Positions 55,807 through 64,000 of a stretch of DNA of 64,000 nucleotides are shown in pieces. The notes under the pieces are model-generated. The model made no database searches. It saw nothing but the letters and a program-made list of their open reading frames with translations, and was not told the DNA's origin. How positions within the stretch are numbered: the first letter of the stretch is position 1; every line of letters starts with the position of its first letter. The stretch lies in assembly GCF_927904885.1 (NCBI RefSeq), contig NZ_CAKMNW010000067.1, forward strand, positions 62,001 to 126,000. The letters run 5' to 3'. Both the position numbers and the translations under genes were made by a program. This stretch comes from Candidatus Nitrotoga sp. M5. GTDB lineage: Bacteria; Pseudomonadota; Gammaproteobacteria; Burkholderiales; Gallionellaceae.

Positions 55807-57924
55807 ATGGATGTAAAAATTCAATTTATTAAAACCACTAAAGGTGAAAACGAAAGCAAAAGGATAACTAATTATTTATCCATTGATATTAAGCGTGCCT
55901 TAGATTTAATCGACAATAAGTCTTCGGTGAAGGAGTTGATGCAACGGGCTGCGCCCAGTTTACGTGAATCGCTGAGCGATATGCTACAGGAGTTGTTAGA
56001 TGGCGGCTTCATTCAAAATAAAGATAAGGTATGTAACGTTGTTAAATGTGCGTATCCTCGTATGCCGGTTGAAAATAAGATTGTACAAATTCCCACGTTT
56101 GAAGATTTGGATGACCGGCAGGAACCTGCCAGTAATTTGCTTGTATCAGTTAGGAGAGCTTTGGCAATTGAAGAGGACGATACGGAGCAGAGGGAGGCAA
56201 TAAGTAGAACTGAAATAGAGGCTGCACAGGAAAATGCTGAAGCTGCGCGCCTTAAGGTTGAACAAGAAGTTAAAAGAATTGGAATAGAATTTGAAGTGGC
56301 GCAAGCAAGAGCAAGAATGGAAACAGAAGCCAAAACACATGCTGATGCCTCCCACCTAAAGGCAGAGCAGGAAGCGTTAAAAATCAGATTAGAGCTGGAG
56401 GCTGTGCAAGCCAAATTACAAGTAGAAGCGAAAATCAAGGCCAGTGCTGAAGTCGAGACAGCGCACCTTAAAAGAAAGCAGGAAGCCATACGAGTTAAGG
56501 CGGAACATTTAGCCGCATTAGCCAAAGAAAAAACAGAAGCGGAAGTACGCGCCGAATCTGCGGCACGTACTAAAGTTGAGCAAGGCGCGGCAACAATTAG
56601 AGCTGATCAAGAGGTGACGCCGGTCGTAGCCAAGGTCAAAATGGAAGCGTCAGTTAAGGCTCAGGCCACTAGAATTCCGGAAGTGAAGCTTGTCCAGAGT
56701 GTCGCCGTAACGCGTCGTGAGGCATGGCCATGGGCCAAGATGACGGGCGGCTTGTTCGTTCTTCTATGTTTAGCAGCAGTTTTTGTGCCTTATGTTTGGC
56801 CGATGCAGGGATATATCACGCTAATTGAGCAGAAACTTTCAGCCCAACTGCAACAACCGGTACGTGTTGGCCATTTGCGCGTGAGGATACTTCCCCAACC
56901 GAAACTGGAGCTAGAGGATGTATCCATAGGCGGTAGCCAGGAATTAAAAGCGAGCAGTGTTGTTCTGAATTTTGATTTTTCAGTATTATTAAGCGAGATT
57001 AAAGCGATTCACAGTCTGGAAATTAACGATCTAATAATTAGAGCTGTGAGTTTTGATAAGGCGCTGCAGTGGCTACAAGCCGCAGGTGCGGACACTTATT
57101 ATCCAGTAGCACGCATTGTATTGCAGCGTGCTCATGTCAGCGACGATGAACTTAGTCTGCCGCCAGTAAATGGTGTGGTGAATCTTGATGGGCAGAGACG
57201 TTTTGTCAAGGCGGTATTAATGAGCGAGGATGGCAAGCTCAGCATGGAGTTACAGCCGCAGGAATCTAGCTGGCAGATCGTATTGGCTATTAAGGAAGGT
57301 TATGTGCCGCTGTTGCCGAATATTTTTTTCAACGAGCTAACCATAAAATGTGAGCTCGGCACAGGAGAAATTATTTGCCATGAAATCGACGGTCGATTGT
57401 ATGGCGGCCTACTAACAGGTAGTGCGCAAATGACTTGGTTGAAGGGCTGGAAAATGCAGGGACGTGTTAATGCAAAGGCAATGGAATTGCACCATATGTT
57501 GCCGCAATTAGAGGTTACTGGTGTAATGAATGGTGACGCTAATTTTATTATGCGAGGGGAGAGTTTCCCTCATTTGGCTAAAAAACCGCATTTGGATGGC
57601 GAGTACTTGGTAAAGAATGGGCTTATAAATAAAATTGATTTAGTAGAGACCGTACGCATGCCTAACAGTAAGGGCGCGTCTAGCGGTCGCACGCATTTTG
57701 ACGAATTGAGTGGTGTGCTACAGGTAGATAACAATAAACAGCATTTGCGCCAGATCAAAATTTCAGCTGGTGTAATGAGCGCAAATGGCTACGTCGATGT
57801 TGCTGCGGACAAGCAGTTATCAGGAAGGTTAAATGTCGTTTTAAAAATAGGAGCTGATTTGGGAAGCGTGCCGTTAGTATTATCCGGTACACTTCCTGAA
57901 CCAGTATGGAGCACAAGGCATTAA
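55807..57924 (+). CDS. Coiled-coil membrane protein with AsmA-like domain
   Basis: This 705-residue protein has an unusual layout. Residues 1-75 form a compact helical region (IKRALDLIDNKSSVKELMQR, then LSDMLQELLDGGFIQNKDKV) that looks like a winged-helix fold. Residues about 126-290 are a long Ala/Glu/Lys/Arg coiled coil. A single membrane helix lies at about 310-332. The rest, about 335-705, is beta-rich and AsmA-like, with RVGHLRVRILPQPKLELEDV and LYGGLLTGSAQM typical of such domains. The C-terminal part should face the periplasm. I do not know its function. It stands alone between tRNA-Asn and the aminotransferase gene. Confidence 0.75.
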   Translation: MDVKIQFIKTTKGENESKRITNYLSIDIKRALDLIDNKSSVKELMQRAAPSLRESLSDMLQELLDGGFIQNKDKVCNVVKCAYPRMPVENKIVQIPTFEDLDDRQEPASNLLVSVRRALAIEEDDTEQREAISRTEIEAAQENAEAARLKVEQEVKRIGIEFEVAQARARMETEAKTHADASHLKAEQEALKIRLELEAVQAKLQVEAKIKASAEVETAHLKRKQEAIRVKAEHLAALAKEKTEAEVRAESAARTKVEQGAATIRADQEVTPVVAKVKMEASVKAQATRIPEVKLVQSVAVTRREAWPWAKMTGGLFVLLCLAAVFVPYVWPMQGYITLIEQKLSAQLQQPVRVGHLRVRILPQPKLELEDVSIGGSQELKASSVVLNFDFSVLLSEIKAIHSLEINDLIIRAVSFDKALQWLQAAGADTYYPVARIVLQRAHVSDDELSLPPVNGVVNLDGQRRFVKAVLMSEDGKLSMELQPQESSWQIVLAIKEGYVPLLPNIFFNELTIKCELGTGEIICHEIDGRLYGGLLTGSAQMTWLKGWKMQGRVNAKAMELHHMLPQLEVTGVMNGDANFIMRGESFPHLAKKPHLDGEYLVKNGLINKIDLVETVRMPNSKGASSGRTHFDELSGVLQVDNNKQHLRQIKISAGVMSANGYVDVAADKQLSGRLNVVLKIGADLGSVPLVLSGTLPEPVWSTRH

Positions 57925-57968
57925 TTGTCAGTGCTTCGAGAAATGAAACAAAAGAAACAAAAATGGAA

Positions 57969-59162
57969 TTATGAAAAAGCCTTGGAGATGCGGCTAATCG
58001 CATTTCTTAAATTTTCCATTGATGTGGCGAAAGATAATCGAATATAGCCTTCACTACCGAAAGCCGAGCCAGGCACTATAGCTACGCCAGCCTGCTCCAG
58101 CAGGTATTCGGACAATGCTACGTCAGTTGCTGCTTTAATGATGTTCTTCTGGTGCAAAGTCGTAATTACCTGACGCACATCGGGAAAAGCATAGAATGCC
58201 CCCCCGCTCATTTTGCATATAACACCGGGAATTTTGTTCAGTGCGTCCACTACGAATAAATGTCGCTCACGGAAGGCTTTTAGCATCGGCGCAATGCAGT
58301 TTTGATCCCCGTTCAAGGCTGCTTCCGCAGCCACTTGCGAAATCGAAGTGGGATTTGAAGTGCTTTGTGATTGCACATTTTCCATTGCGGTGATGATGTG
58401 CTCTGGCCCAGCGGCATAACCAATTCGCCAGCCTGTCATTGAATAAGACTTTGAAACGCCATTCAAGACCATGGTGCGTGAATAAAGATCGGGGCAGGCA
58501 TTCAGAATATTGACGAATTTTTCGTCAGCCAACGCAATGTGTTCATACATATCATCGGTGGCTATCAGTACCTGAGGATGTTTGCGCAACACCTTCCCCA
58601 ATGCTTGTAATTCTTCCGAACTGTAAACTGCTCCAGAGGGGTTGCTCGGGCTATTAATCACCACAATTTTAGTTTTAGCTGTGATTGCTGCAGCTAATTG
58701 AGCAGCGCTCATTTTGAAGTCTTGCTCGATGCCTGCCTGCACGATTACCGGTATGCCTTCTGCGATGAGCACGATATCCGGATAGGACACCCAGTAAGGC
58801 GCCGTTATAATTACCTCATCGCCTGGATTGATTAAGGCAAGCGCCAAGTTGAAAAAACTTTGCTTGCCTCCGCATGAAACCAGGATCTGTTTCGCTGTGT
58901 AATCCAGACCATTGTCACGTTTGAACTTGGCAACGATAGCCTGCTTCAAAGAAGGCGTGCCTCCCACTGCGGTGTATTTTGTGAAACCCTGGTTGATCGC
59001 GACTATTGCCGCATCCTTAATATGCATCGGTGTGTCGAAATCAGGTTCGCCTGCTCCTAATCCGATAATGTCCTTCCCTTCCGCTTTCAATTTGGAAGCT
59101 CGAGCGGTGACGGCCAGGGTGGGGGAGGGTTTGATCGCTTGTACGCGTTTCGATAGTTCCAA
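57969..59162 (-). CDS. Aspartate aminotransferase (class I, Ib type)
   Basis: This is a PLP-dependent transaminase interconverting aspartate and oxaloacetate with glutamate/2-oxoglutarate. The start MELSKRVQAIKPSPTLAV, GAGEPDFDTP and TKYTAVGGTPSLKQAI are typical of the 397-residue subgroup Ib. The PLP lysine is in NGVSKSYSMTGWRIGY (about K236). The binding Asn and Asp/Tyr motifs (NSPSNPSGAVYS, TDDMYEHI) are intact. Some relatives also accept prephenate. It faces uvrB divergently across 76 bp. Confidence 0.93.
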   Translation of the reverse strand: MELSKRVQAIKPSPTLAVTARASKLKAEGKDIIGLGAGEPDFDTPMHIKDAAIVAINQGFTKYTAVGGTPSLKQAIVAKFKRDNGLDYTAKQILVSCGGKQSFFNLALALINPGDEVIITAPYWVSYPDIVLIAEGIPVIVQAGIEQDFKMSAAQLAAAITAKTKIVVINSPSNPSGAVYSSEELQALGKVLRKHPQVLIATDDMYEHIALADEKFVNILNACPDLYSRTMVLNGVSKSYSMTGWRIGYAAGPEHIITAMENVQSQSTSNPTSISQVAAEAALNGDQNCIAPMLKAFRERHLFVVDALNKIPGVICKMSGGAFYAFPDVRQVITTLHQKNIIKAATDVALSEYLLEQAGVAIVPGSAFGSEGYIRLSFATSMENLRNAISRISKAFS

Positions 59163-59238
59163 GATGGTATCCTTATGGGTTCAGAGTAAACTGTCCCGTT
59201 TTATAAATTTACAATTCAAATTCGGCTGAAATTATACA

Positions 59239-61260
59239 GTGATAAAGACCTTTCCAAATAGCCCATATTTGTTGCATCAGCCTTTTGAACCTGCGGGCGA
59301 TCAGCCCACTGCAATTGCACAACTGGTCGAGGGGATAAATGAGGGGCTGTCGTTTCAAACTTTGCTTGGTGTGACAGGCTCTGGTAAGACATTCACTATG
59401 GCGAACGTTATTGGCCAAATGGGGCGGCCAGCCATTATTATGGCACCAAATAAAACACTGGCGGCACAGTTGTATTCTGAAATGCGCGACTTTTTCCCTG
59501 AGAATGCGGTGGAATATTTCGTCTCCTATTACGATTACTACCAACCAGAGGCTTATGTTCCATCGCGAGGTGTGTTTATTGAGAAAGATTCCAGTATAAA
59601 TGAGCAGATCGAGCAGATGCGATTGTCAGCTACTAAATCCCTGTTGGAGCGACAGGACGTAGTGATTGTGGCCACCGTCTCGGCTATTTATGGTATCGGC
59701 GATCCGGTAGACTATCACGGCATGGTTCTGCACCTGCGCGAGCATGAAAAATTAGTTCGACAGGACGCAATTAAGCGTCTCACAGAGATGCAGTATGAGC
59801 GTAATGATGTAGATTTTTCGCATGGGCATTTCAGAGTACGTGGCGATGTAATCGACATCTTTCCGGCAGAAAACAGCGAACATGCGTTGAGACTGACTAT
59901 GTTTGACGATGAAGTGGAAAGCTTGTCGCTATTTGATCCACTTACCGGCCACATTCTCAGCCGCGTGCCGCGTTTTACCGTGTACCCGTCCAGTCACTAT
60001 GTTACCCCTCGCAGCACAGTACTGCAGGCCATAGAAACCATTAAGGTTGAGTTGGCTGAGCGCATAGATTTTTTTCAGCGAGAACATAAATTGGTGGAAG
60101 CGCAGCGTATCGAACAGCGTACCCGCCACGATCTGGAAATGCTGAATGAGATCGGTTTTTGTAAAGGTATCGAAAATTATTCGCGCCATTTGTCTGGACG
60201 TAAGGCGGGAGAGCCACCACCTACGCTGATTGATTATTTACCTTCCGATGCGCTGATGTTTATAGATGAAAGCCACGTTACCATCCCACAGATCGGTGGC
60301 ATGTACAAAGGAGATCGAGCGCGTAAAGAAAATCTAGTCAACTACGGTTTCCGAATGCCATCCGCGTTGGATAACCGCCCGCTACGTTTTGACGAATTTG
60401 AACGCGTAATGCGTCAATCTATATTTATTTCTGCAACGCCGGCTGTTTTCGAGGCAGAGCATGCCGGACAAGTAGTAGAACAATTGGTGCGTCCAACTGG
60501 ATTGATTGATCCCCTAATTGAAGTGCGGCCGGCCACACATCAGGTGGATGATTTAATGTCTGAGGTTAATCTGCGAACAGCCAAAGGAGAGCGTGTGCTG
60601 GTAACAACGCTGACCAAGCGAATGTCAGAAGATCTCACTGAGTATTTTTCCGATCACGGTATTAAAGTACGTTATCTGCATTCAGATATTGAGACTGTAG
60701 AGCGGGTAGAAATCATCCGCGATTTACGTTTGGGCATGTTTGACGTTTTGGTCGGTATTAACCTGTTACGCGAAGGATTGGATATACCTGAAGTGTCACT
60801 GGTAGCTATTCTTGATGCTGATAAAGAAGGTTTTTTGCGTTCTGAGCGTGCGCTTATTCAGACTATAGGCCGCGCTGCACGCCATATTAACGGTAGTGCA
60901 ATACTTTATGCTGATAAAATTACCAATTCAATGCATCGCGCCATCGACGAGACCGAGCGCAGGCGGAGCAAGCAGCTATTACACAATGAACTTTACGGTA
61001 TTGTTCCCCAAGGTGTTCAGAAACGTATCAAGGACATTATTGAGGGTAGCTATGAACCAGATGCTGCGCGTAAGCAACAGAAAATTGAACAAGATCATGA
61101 AAAATATCTGGCGATGAGTGAGCGGGACCTTGCCAAGGAAATTAAACGGCTGGAAAAAGAAATGCTGCAGGCGGCGAAAAACCTCGAATTTGAGCGGGCA
61201 AGTGAATTGCGTGACCAATTGAAGAAGCTGAGGGAGAGCGTGTTTATGTCTCCACTTTGA
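59239..61260 (+). CDS. uvrB: Excinuclease ABC subunit B
   Basis: UvrB is the damage-verification helicase of nucleotide excision repair. It carries Walker [15 protein letters not shown], a beta-hairpin region ([18 protein letters not shown]), motif [18 protein letters not shown] and motif [16 protein letters not shown]. The C-terminal UVR domain ends [20 protein letters not shown]. It has 673 residues. The start is a GTG at 59239. No standard LexA box (CTG-N10-CAG) is seen upstream. Confidence 0.97.
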   Translation: MIKTFPNSPYLLHQPFEPAGDQPTAIAQLVEGINEGLSFQTLLGVTGSGKTFTMANVIGQMGRPAIIMAPNKTLAAQLYSEMRDFFPENAVEYFVSYYDYYQPEAYVPSRGVFIEKDSSINEQIEQMRLSATKSLLERQDVVIVATVSAIYGIGDPVDYHGMVLHLREHEKLVRQDAIKRLTEMQYERNDVDFSHGHFRVRGDVIDIFPAENSEHALRLTMFDDEVESLSLFDPLTGHILSRVPRFTVYPSSHYVTPRSTVLQAIETIKVELAERIDFFQREHKLVEAQRIEQRTRHDLEMLNEIGFCKGIENYSRHLSGRKAGEPPPTLIDYLPSDALMFIDESHVTIPQIGGMYKGDRARKENLVNYGFRMPSALDNRPLRFDEFERVMRQSIFISATPAVFEAEHAGQVVEQLVRPTGLIDPLIEVRPATHQVDDLMSEVNLRTAKGERVLVTTLTKRMSEDLTEYFSDHGIKVRYLHSDIETVERVEIIRDLRLGMFDVLVGINLLREGLDIPEVSLVAILDADKEGFLRSERALIQTIGRAARHINGSAILYADKITNSMHRAIDETERRRSKQLLHNELYGIVPQGVQKRIKDIIEGSYEPDAARKQQKIEQDHEKYLAMSERDLAKEIKRLEKEMLQAAKNLEFERASELRDQLKKLRESVFMSPL

Positions 61261-61320
61261 TTTTGTGTACTGAAATTGCATATACTATGCAATACGTTTA
61301 CATTGAAGTGAGTAGAATAA

Positions 61321-61803
61321 TTGAAAAAAATTAATATCTTATTTTGCTGCATGGGAAATATCTGTAGATCACCCACTGCTGAAGCAGTGTTCCGCGCACG
61401 CGTTGAGGAAGCAGGGTTGGCACAGCATATTCTGATTGATTCAGTAGGTACGCATGATTATCATATAGGCAAACCGCCGGACACGCGAGCTCAGCGAGCT
61501 GCATCGCAGCGCGGATACGATATGAGTATGTTACGTGGGCGACAAGTTGAGGTTGCCGATTTTAGTCGTTTCGATTTTGTGCTCGCGATGGATTGTGACA
61601 ATCTTGGCATTTTGCGACGTTTATGTCCGGAAATGCAACGAGGACGTTTGGGATTGTTTATGGAGTATGCTAGCCGACGACATGCCGAGGGTGAAGTACC
61701 CGATCCGTATTATGGTGGGGCAGACGGTTTCGAACGTGTGCTTGATATGGTGGAGGATGCGTCAGAGGGCTTGTTACGGCATATACAGAAGACTCTTATT
61801 TAA
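61321..61803 (+). CDS. Low-molecular-weight protein tyrosine phosphatase
   Basis: It has the P-loop C10-MGNIC-R16-S17 in LFCCMGNICRSPTAEAVF, and the general-acid loop VPDPYYGG near residue 128. Both are essential for phosphotyrosine hydrolysis and both are intact. It has 160 residues. The start is TTG 61321, the only in-frame option near the motif. Such enzymes often act on capsule kinases, but no capsule genes are nearby. It lies 60 bp after uvrB on the same strand. Confidence 0.92.
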   Translation: MKKINILFCCMGNICRSPTAEAVFRARVEEAGLAQHILIDSVGTHDYHIGKPPDTRAQRAASQRGYDMSMLRGRQVEVADFSRFDFVLAMDCDNLGILRRLCPEMQRGRLGLFMEYASRRHAEGEVPDPYYGGADGFERVLDMVEDASEGLLRHIQKTLI

Positions 61804-61856
61804 AGTGGCGGACTATGTTTGTAGCGTCTGTTGTTGTCGAATGATGCAGGAAAAAT

Positions 61857-61891
61857 AATAAAGCCGCGCAGTAAAATTGCGCGGCTTTATT
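61857..61891. terminator. Bidirectional terminator between phosphatase gene and rne
   Basis: AATAAAGCCGCGCA (61857-61870) and TGCGCGGCTTTATT (61878-61891) are a perfect 14-bp inverted repeat with a seven-base loop. The GC core flanked by A/T runs serves both converging transcripts. Confidence 0.93.
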
Positions 61892-61933
61892 AATATTTGT
61901 TCTACTCTTGCGTTTGTAATGTTACCAATCCAA

Positions 61934-64000
61934 CTATGAATTCAAAGTTTGTTGAGTTTCGATTTGTACTAGCGGCTCGTTGTTTTCCACACTGTAAATT
62001 TCACGTGGACGTGAGCGGCGACGTGACGCTGGCGGCGTAACTTCAGCTTGGACGGCCGTAGCAGCTGAAGATCGTTTGACTGCGTCAGTCTCGATCTGCA
62101 CCAACCCGGTGCCATTGGTTGCAGGGCTGGTCGTTGTAGGGTTGGTCTGAGTTGCTGTAACTGCCTGCTCAACAGGTAATTGGTGCGGTTCTGTATTTTG
62201 AATATTTTGTGATTCAGCAGGTTCGCTGTGAGGAGTGGTGTCAACGGCGTTCATTACAGAATTGGGCGTGTTTTCAGTTAGGATAGGTTGTTCAGCGGCT
62301 AATTGCCCAGCTGCCTGTTGATCACGCCGTTCGCGTTCGCGTTGGCCACCGCGTCGACCGCGTTTACGCCCAATGCTTTGATTATTTTCTTCCGCCGACT
62401 CAGTCATGGCTGCAACTTTTGTAATGCTTTCCAATACCGCTGTTTCGACTGGTACGCGCGGTGGCTTAGGCGGGCGTGCAGCGCGCGGTTCCCGTGTTTT
62501 GGGTGCCGATTGCACAGTTTTTTCAGTGTGTGGATTAGTTTCTTCACGGTCACGGTCACGGTCACGGCGAGGATTGTTGCGCTGACGAGCGCCTTCAGGT
62601 CGATTACCATCCGGCCTGCTACCATTTGAGTTGCGGGCTTCTCGTTCACGACGAGGCGGGTTGTTGGTCCGCGGTTTAGTGATCAGTTTTTCGGGAGGTT
62701 TTTCTACTGTACCCAAAGACTTGAGCCAGCCTATCAGCTTAATGAAAATAGAAGGTTGCGTGGCCCCCTTTACTGCTCGCATTGGGGCTGACTGTGGTGG
62801 TGTGACACTTTGAACTGCAGCTTGGGAGCGCTGCGGTTTGGTTTCTCGGGTGGCTTTGGCAATGTTATGATTTGCTTCCGGTATCGCCACTAATTTGTAA
62901 CTAGCCTGCAAATTTTCGACCGTCATGTCATCTTGACGCAATCTGGTTACAGTATAGTGCGGGGTTTCCATATTTGAATTTGGGATCAGCGTAATAACCA
63001 CCTTTAACCGCGATTCGATTTGATGTATTTCAGCGCGCTTTTCATTCAGTAGAAATGTGGCGACATCTAATGGTACTTGCACGTGGACAGCAACACTGTG
63101 TTCTTTCATCGCTTCTTCACTAATAATGCGCAGAATGTTTAATGCGGAAGATTCGATGCCGCGGATATGGCCGATGCCGTTACAACGGGGACAGGGAGTA
63201 TGGCTGGTTTCTTCCAGGCTGGGTTGCAGACGTTGACGAGATAATTCCAGCAGGCCGAAGCGCGAAATTTTTCCAGTCTGAACACGCGCGCGATCATAAT
63301 GCAAGGCATCGCGCAGACGATTTTCCACTTCCCGTTGGTTGCGGGTACTTTCCATATCGATAAAATCGATCACTATCAGACCACCCAAATCACGCAGACG
63401 CATCTGCCGTGCAATTTCTTCGGCAGCTTCCAAATTGGTGTTGAGCGCGGTCGATTCTATATCTGCGCCGCGAGTAGCGCGTGCTGAATTGATATCGATT
63501 GCGGTGAGCGCTTCGGTGTGATCAATAACGATGGCCCCACCGGAGGGCAGGTTTACTTGCCGTGCATGAGCTGATTCGATCTGATGTTCAACTTGAAAGC
63601 GCGAGAATAAAGGTACGTCGTCCTGATACCGTTTGATTACATGGACATTGTTTGGCATGACCGTGCTCATAAAAGCTCGTGCCTGCTGGTAGATATCGTC
63701 CGTATCAATTAGAATTTCACCGATTTCAGGGTGAAAATAGTCGCGTATCGCACGCACCACCAAGCTACTTTCGAGGTAAATCAACGATGGTGCCTTTTCA
63801 GCGTTTGCGGCACTTTCGATGGCATCCCACAACTGTTTGAGGTAGTTAAGATCCCATTGCAGTTCTTCAAGATTGCGGCCAATTCCAGCAGTGCGCGCAA
63901 TAATACTTGCACCTTGTGGTATTTCCAATTGCGATAGGACGTCCCGCAGTTCATTGCGTTCTTCACCTTCGACACGGCGCGATACACCACCACCGTTTGG
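61934..64000 (-). CDS. rne: Ribonuclease E, 5' part missing at the window edge
   Basis: RNase E is the main endonuclease of mRNA decay and rRNA processing. The frame is open to the right edge, so the N-terminal S1 domain is outside the window. Visible are the catalytic DNase I-like part (ALTAIDINSARATRGADIES, then LRDLGGLIVIDFIDM) and the zinc-link CPRC in SHTPCPRCNGIGH. A disordered C-terminal tail follows from about 380 residues before the end. It is rich in Arg, Pro and Gln (NNPRRDRDRDREE, KRGRRGGQRERERR), the kind of RNA- and degradosome-binding tail seen in betaproteobacterial RNase E. 688 residues are visible. Confidence 0.95.
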   Translation of the reverse strand, partial: PNGGGVSRRVEGEERNELRDVLSQLEIPQGASIIARTAGIGRNLEELQWDLNYLKQLWDAIESAANAEKAPSLIYLESSLVVRAIRDYFHPEIGEILIDTDDIYQQARAFMSTVMPNNVHVIKRYQDDVPLFSRFQVEHQIESAHARQVNLPSGGAIVIDHTEALTAIDINSARATRGADIESTALNTNLEAAEEIARQMRLRDLGGLIVIDFIDMESTRNQREVENRLRDALHYDRARVQTGKISRFGLLELSRQRLQPSLEETSHTPCPRCNGIGHIRGIESSALNILRIISEEAMKEHSVAVHVQVPLDVATFLLNEKRAEIHQIESRLKVVITLIPNSNMETPHYTVTRLRQDDMTVENLQASYKLVAIPEANHNIAKATRETKPQRSQAAVQSVTPPQSAPMRAVKGATQPSIFIKLIGWLKSLGTVEKPPEKLITKPRTNNPPRREREARNSNGSRPDGNRPEGARQRNNPRRDRDRDREETNPHTEKTVQSAPKTREPRAARPPKPPRVPVETAVLESITKVAAMTESAEENNQSIGRKRGRRGGQRERERRDQQAAGQLAAEQPILTENTPNSVMNAVDTTPHSEPAESQNIQNTEPHQLPVEQAVTATQTNPTTTSPATNGTGLVQIETDAVKRSSAATAVQAEVTPPASRRRSRPREIYSVENNEPLVQIETQQTLNS

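Noticed and set aside
59212..59240. LexA-like site before uvrB (CTGAAATTATACAG)
   Set aside because: The spacing is CTG-N8-CAG, not N10, so it does not fit a standard SOS box.
1..64000. CRISPR arrays, rRNA, tmRNA, RNase P RNA, 4.5S RNA and prophage genes
   Set aside because: I looked for regular spacer-repeat units and for the conserved cores of these RNAs and found none.

Overview
The window looks like a chromosomal segment of a motile betaproteobacterium with moderate GC. The gene order lepA-lepB-DUF4845-rnc-era-recO-pdxJ-acpS-nagZ and the split order rpsF-priB-rpsR-rplI-dnaB are typical of Betaproteobacteria. The general character resembles Nitrosomonadales/Gallionellaceae-type organisms, but the genus is an inference I cannot test here. 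Most genes are housekeeping. The accessory material is confined to a few places.

Region 1 (1-10760) is flagellar and c-di-GMP: fliE on the plus strand, then on the minus strand a large flagellin (fliC) behind a good sigma-28 promoter, followed by flaG, fliD, fliS, fliT, a FliK-like gene, an FlhB C-terminal-like gene and a YcgR/PilZ brake. A diguanylate cyclase lies just upstream of fliC. Region 2 (11544-18283) holds ispB, comM, ubiK, an RpfE/COG4255-like gene, accA and tilS. Region 3 (18284-22568) is a small accessory island between tilS and glnE. It carries a DUF4157 (eCIS-core) protein with two HExxH motifs, two orphan hypothetical genes, a 115-bp miniature element with target-site duplications, another inverted-repeat element, and an attC-like palindrome.

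Region 4 (22569-33632) holds glnE, yhdP, a nitrilase-family hydrolase, tldD and ilvD. Region 5 (33982-36500) has a small histidine-rich membrane protein and the wreck of a glutathione-dependent formaldehyde-oxidation cluster: frmA, fghA and gfa remnants lie in order, still readable but full of deletions, frameshifts and stops. Region 6 (36537-45154) is hupB and the long lepA-to-nagZ run. Region 7 (45265-50477) is signalling: luxR, a lux-box-like operator, luxI, an unknown gene overlapping luxI by 4 bp, a PAS-GGDEF-EAL protein and a methyltransferase.

Region 8 (50659-64000) holds the S6/PriB/S18/L9 operon with a clear promoter and terminator, dnaB, ung, a long hairpin-rich non-coding stretch, tRNA-Asn, a cytoplasmic coiled-coil/AsmA fusion protein, an aspartate aminotransferase, uvrB, a low-molecular-weight phosphatase, and the 3' part of rne, which runs off the right edge.

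The themes that tie the window together are the choice between swimming and sessile life (flagella, YcgR, two c-di-GMP enzymes, quorum sensing) and recent gene loss (formaldehyde detoxification). A dispersed repeat family with CTAG-N4-YTGTCG ends appears at 575-783, 11100-11145 and 19185-19300.
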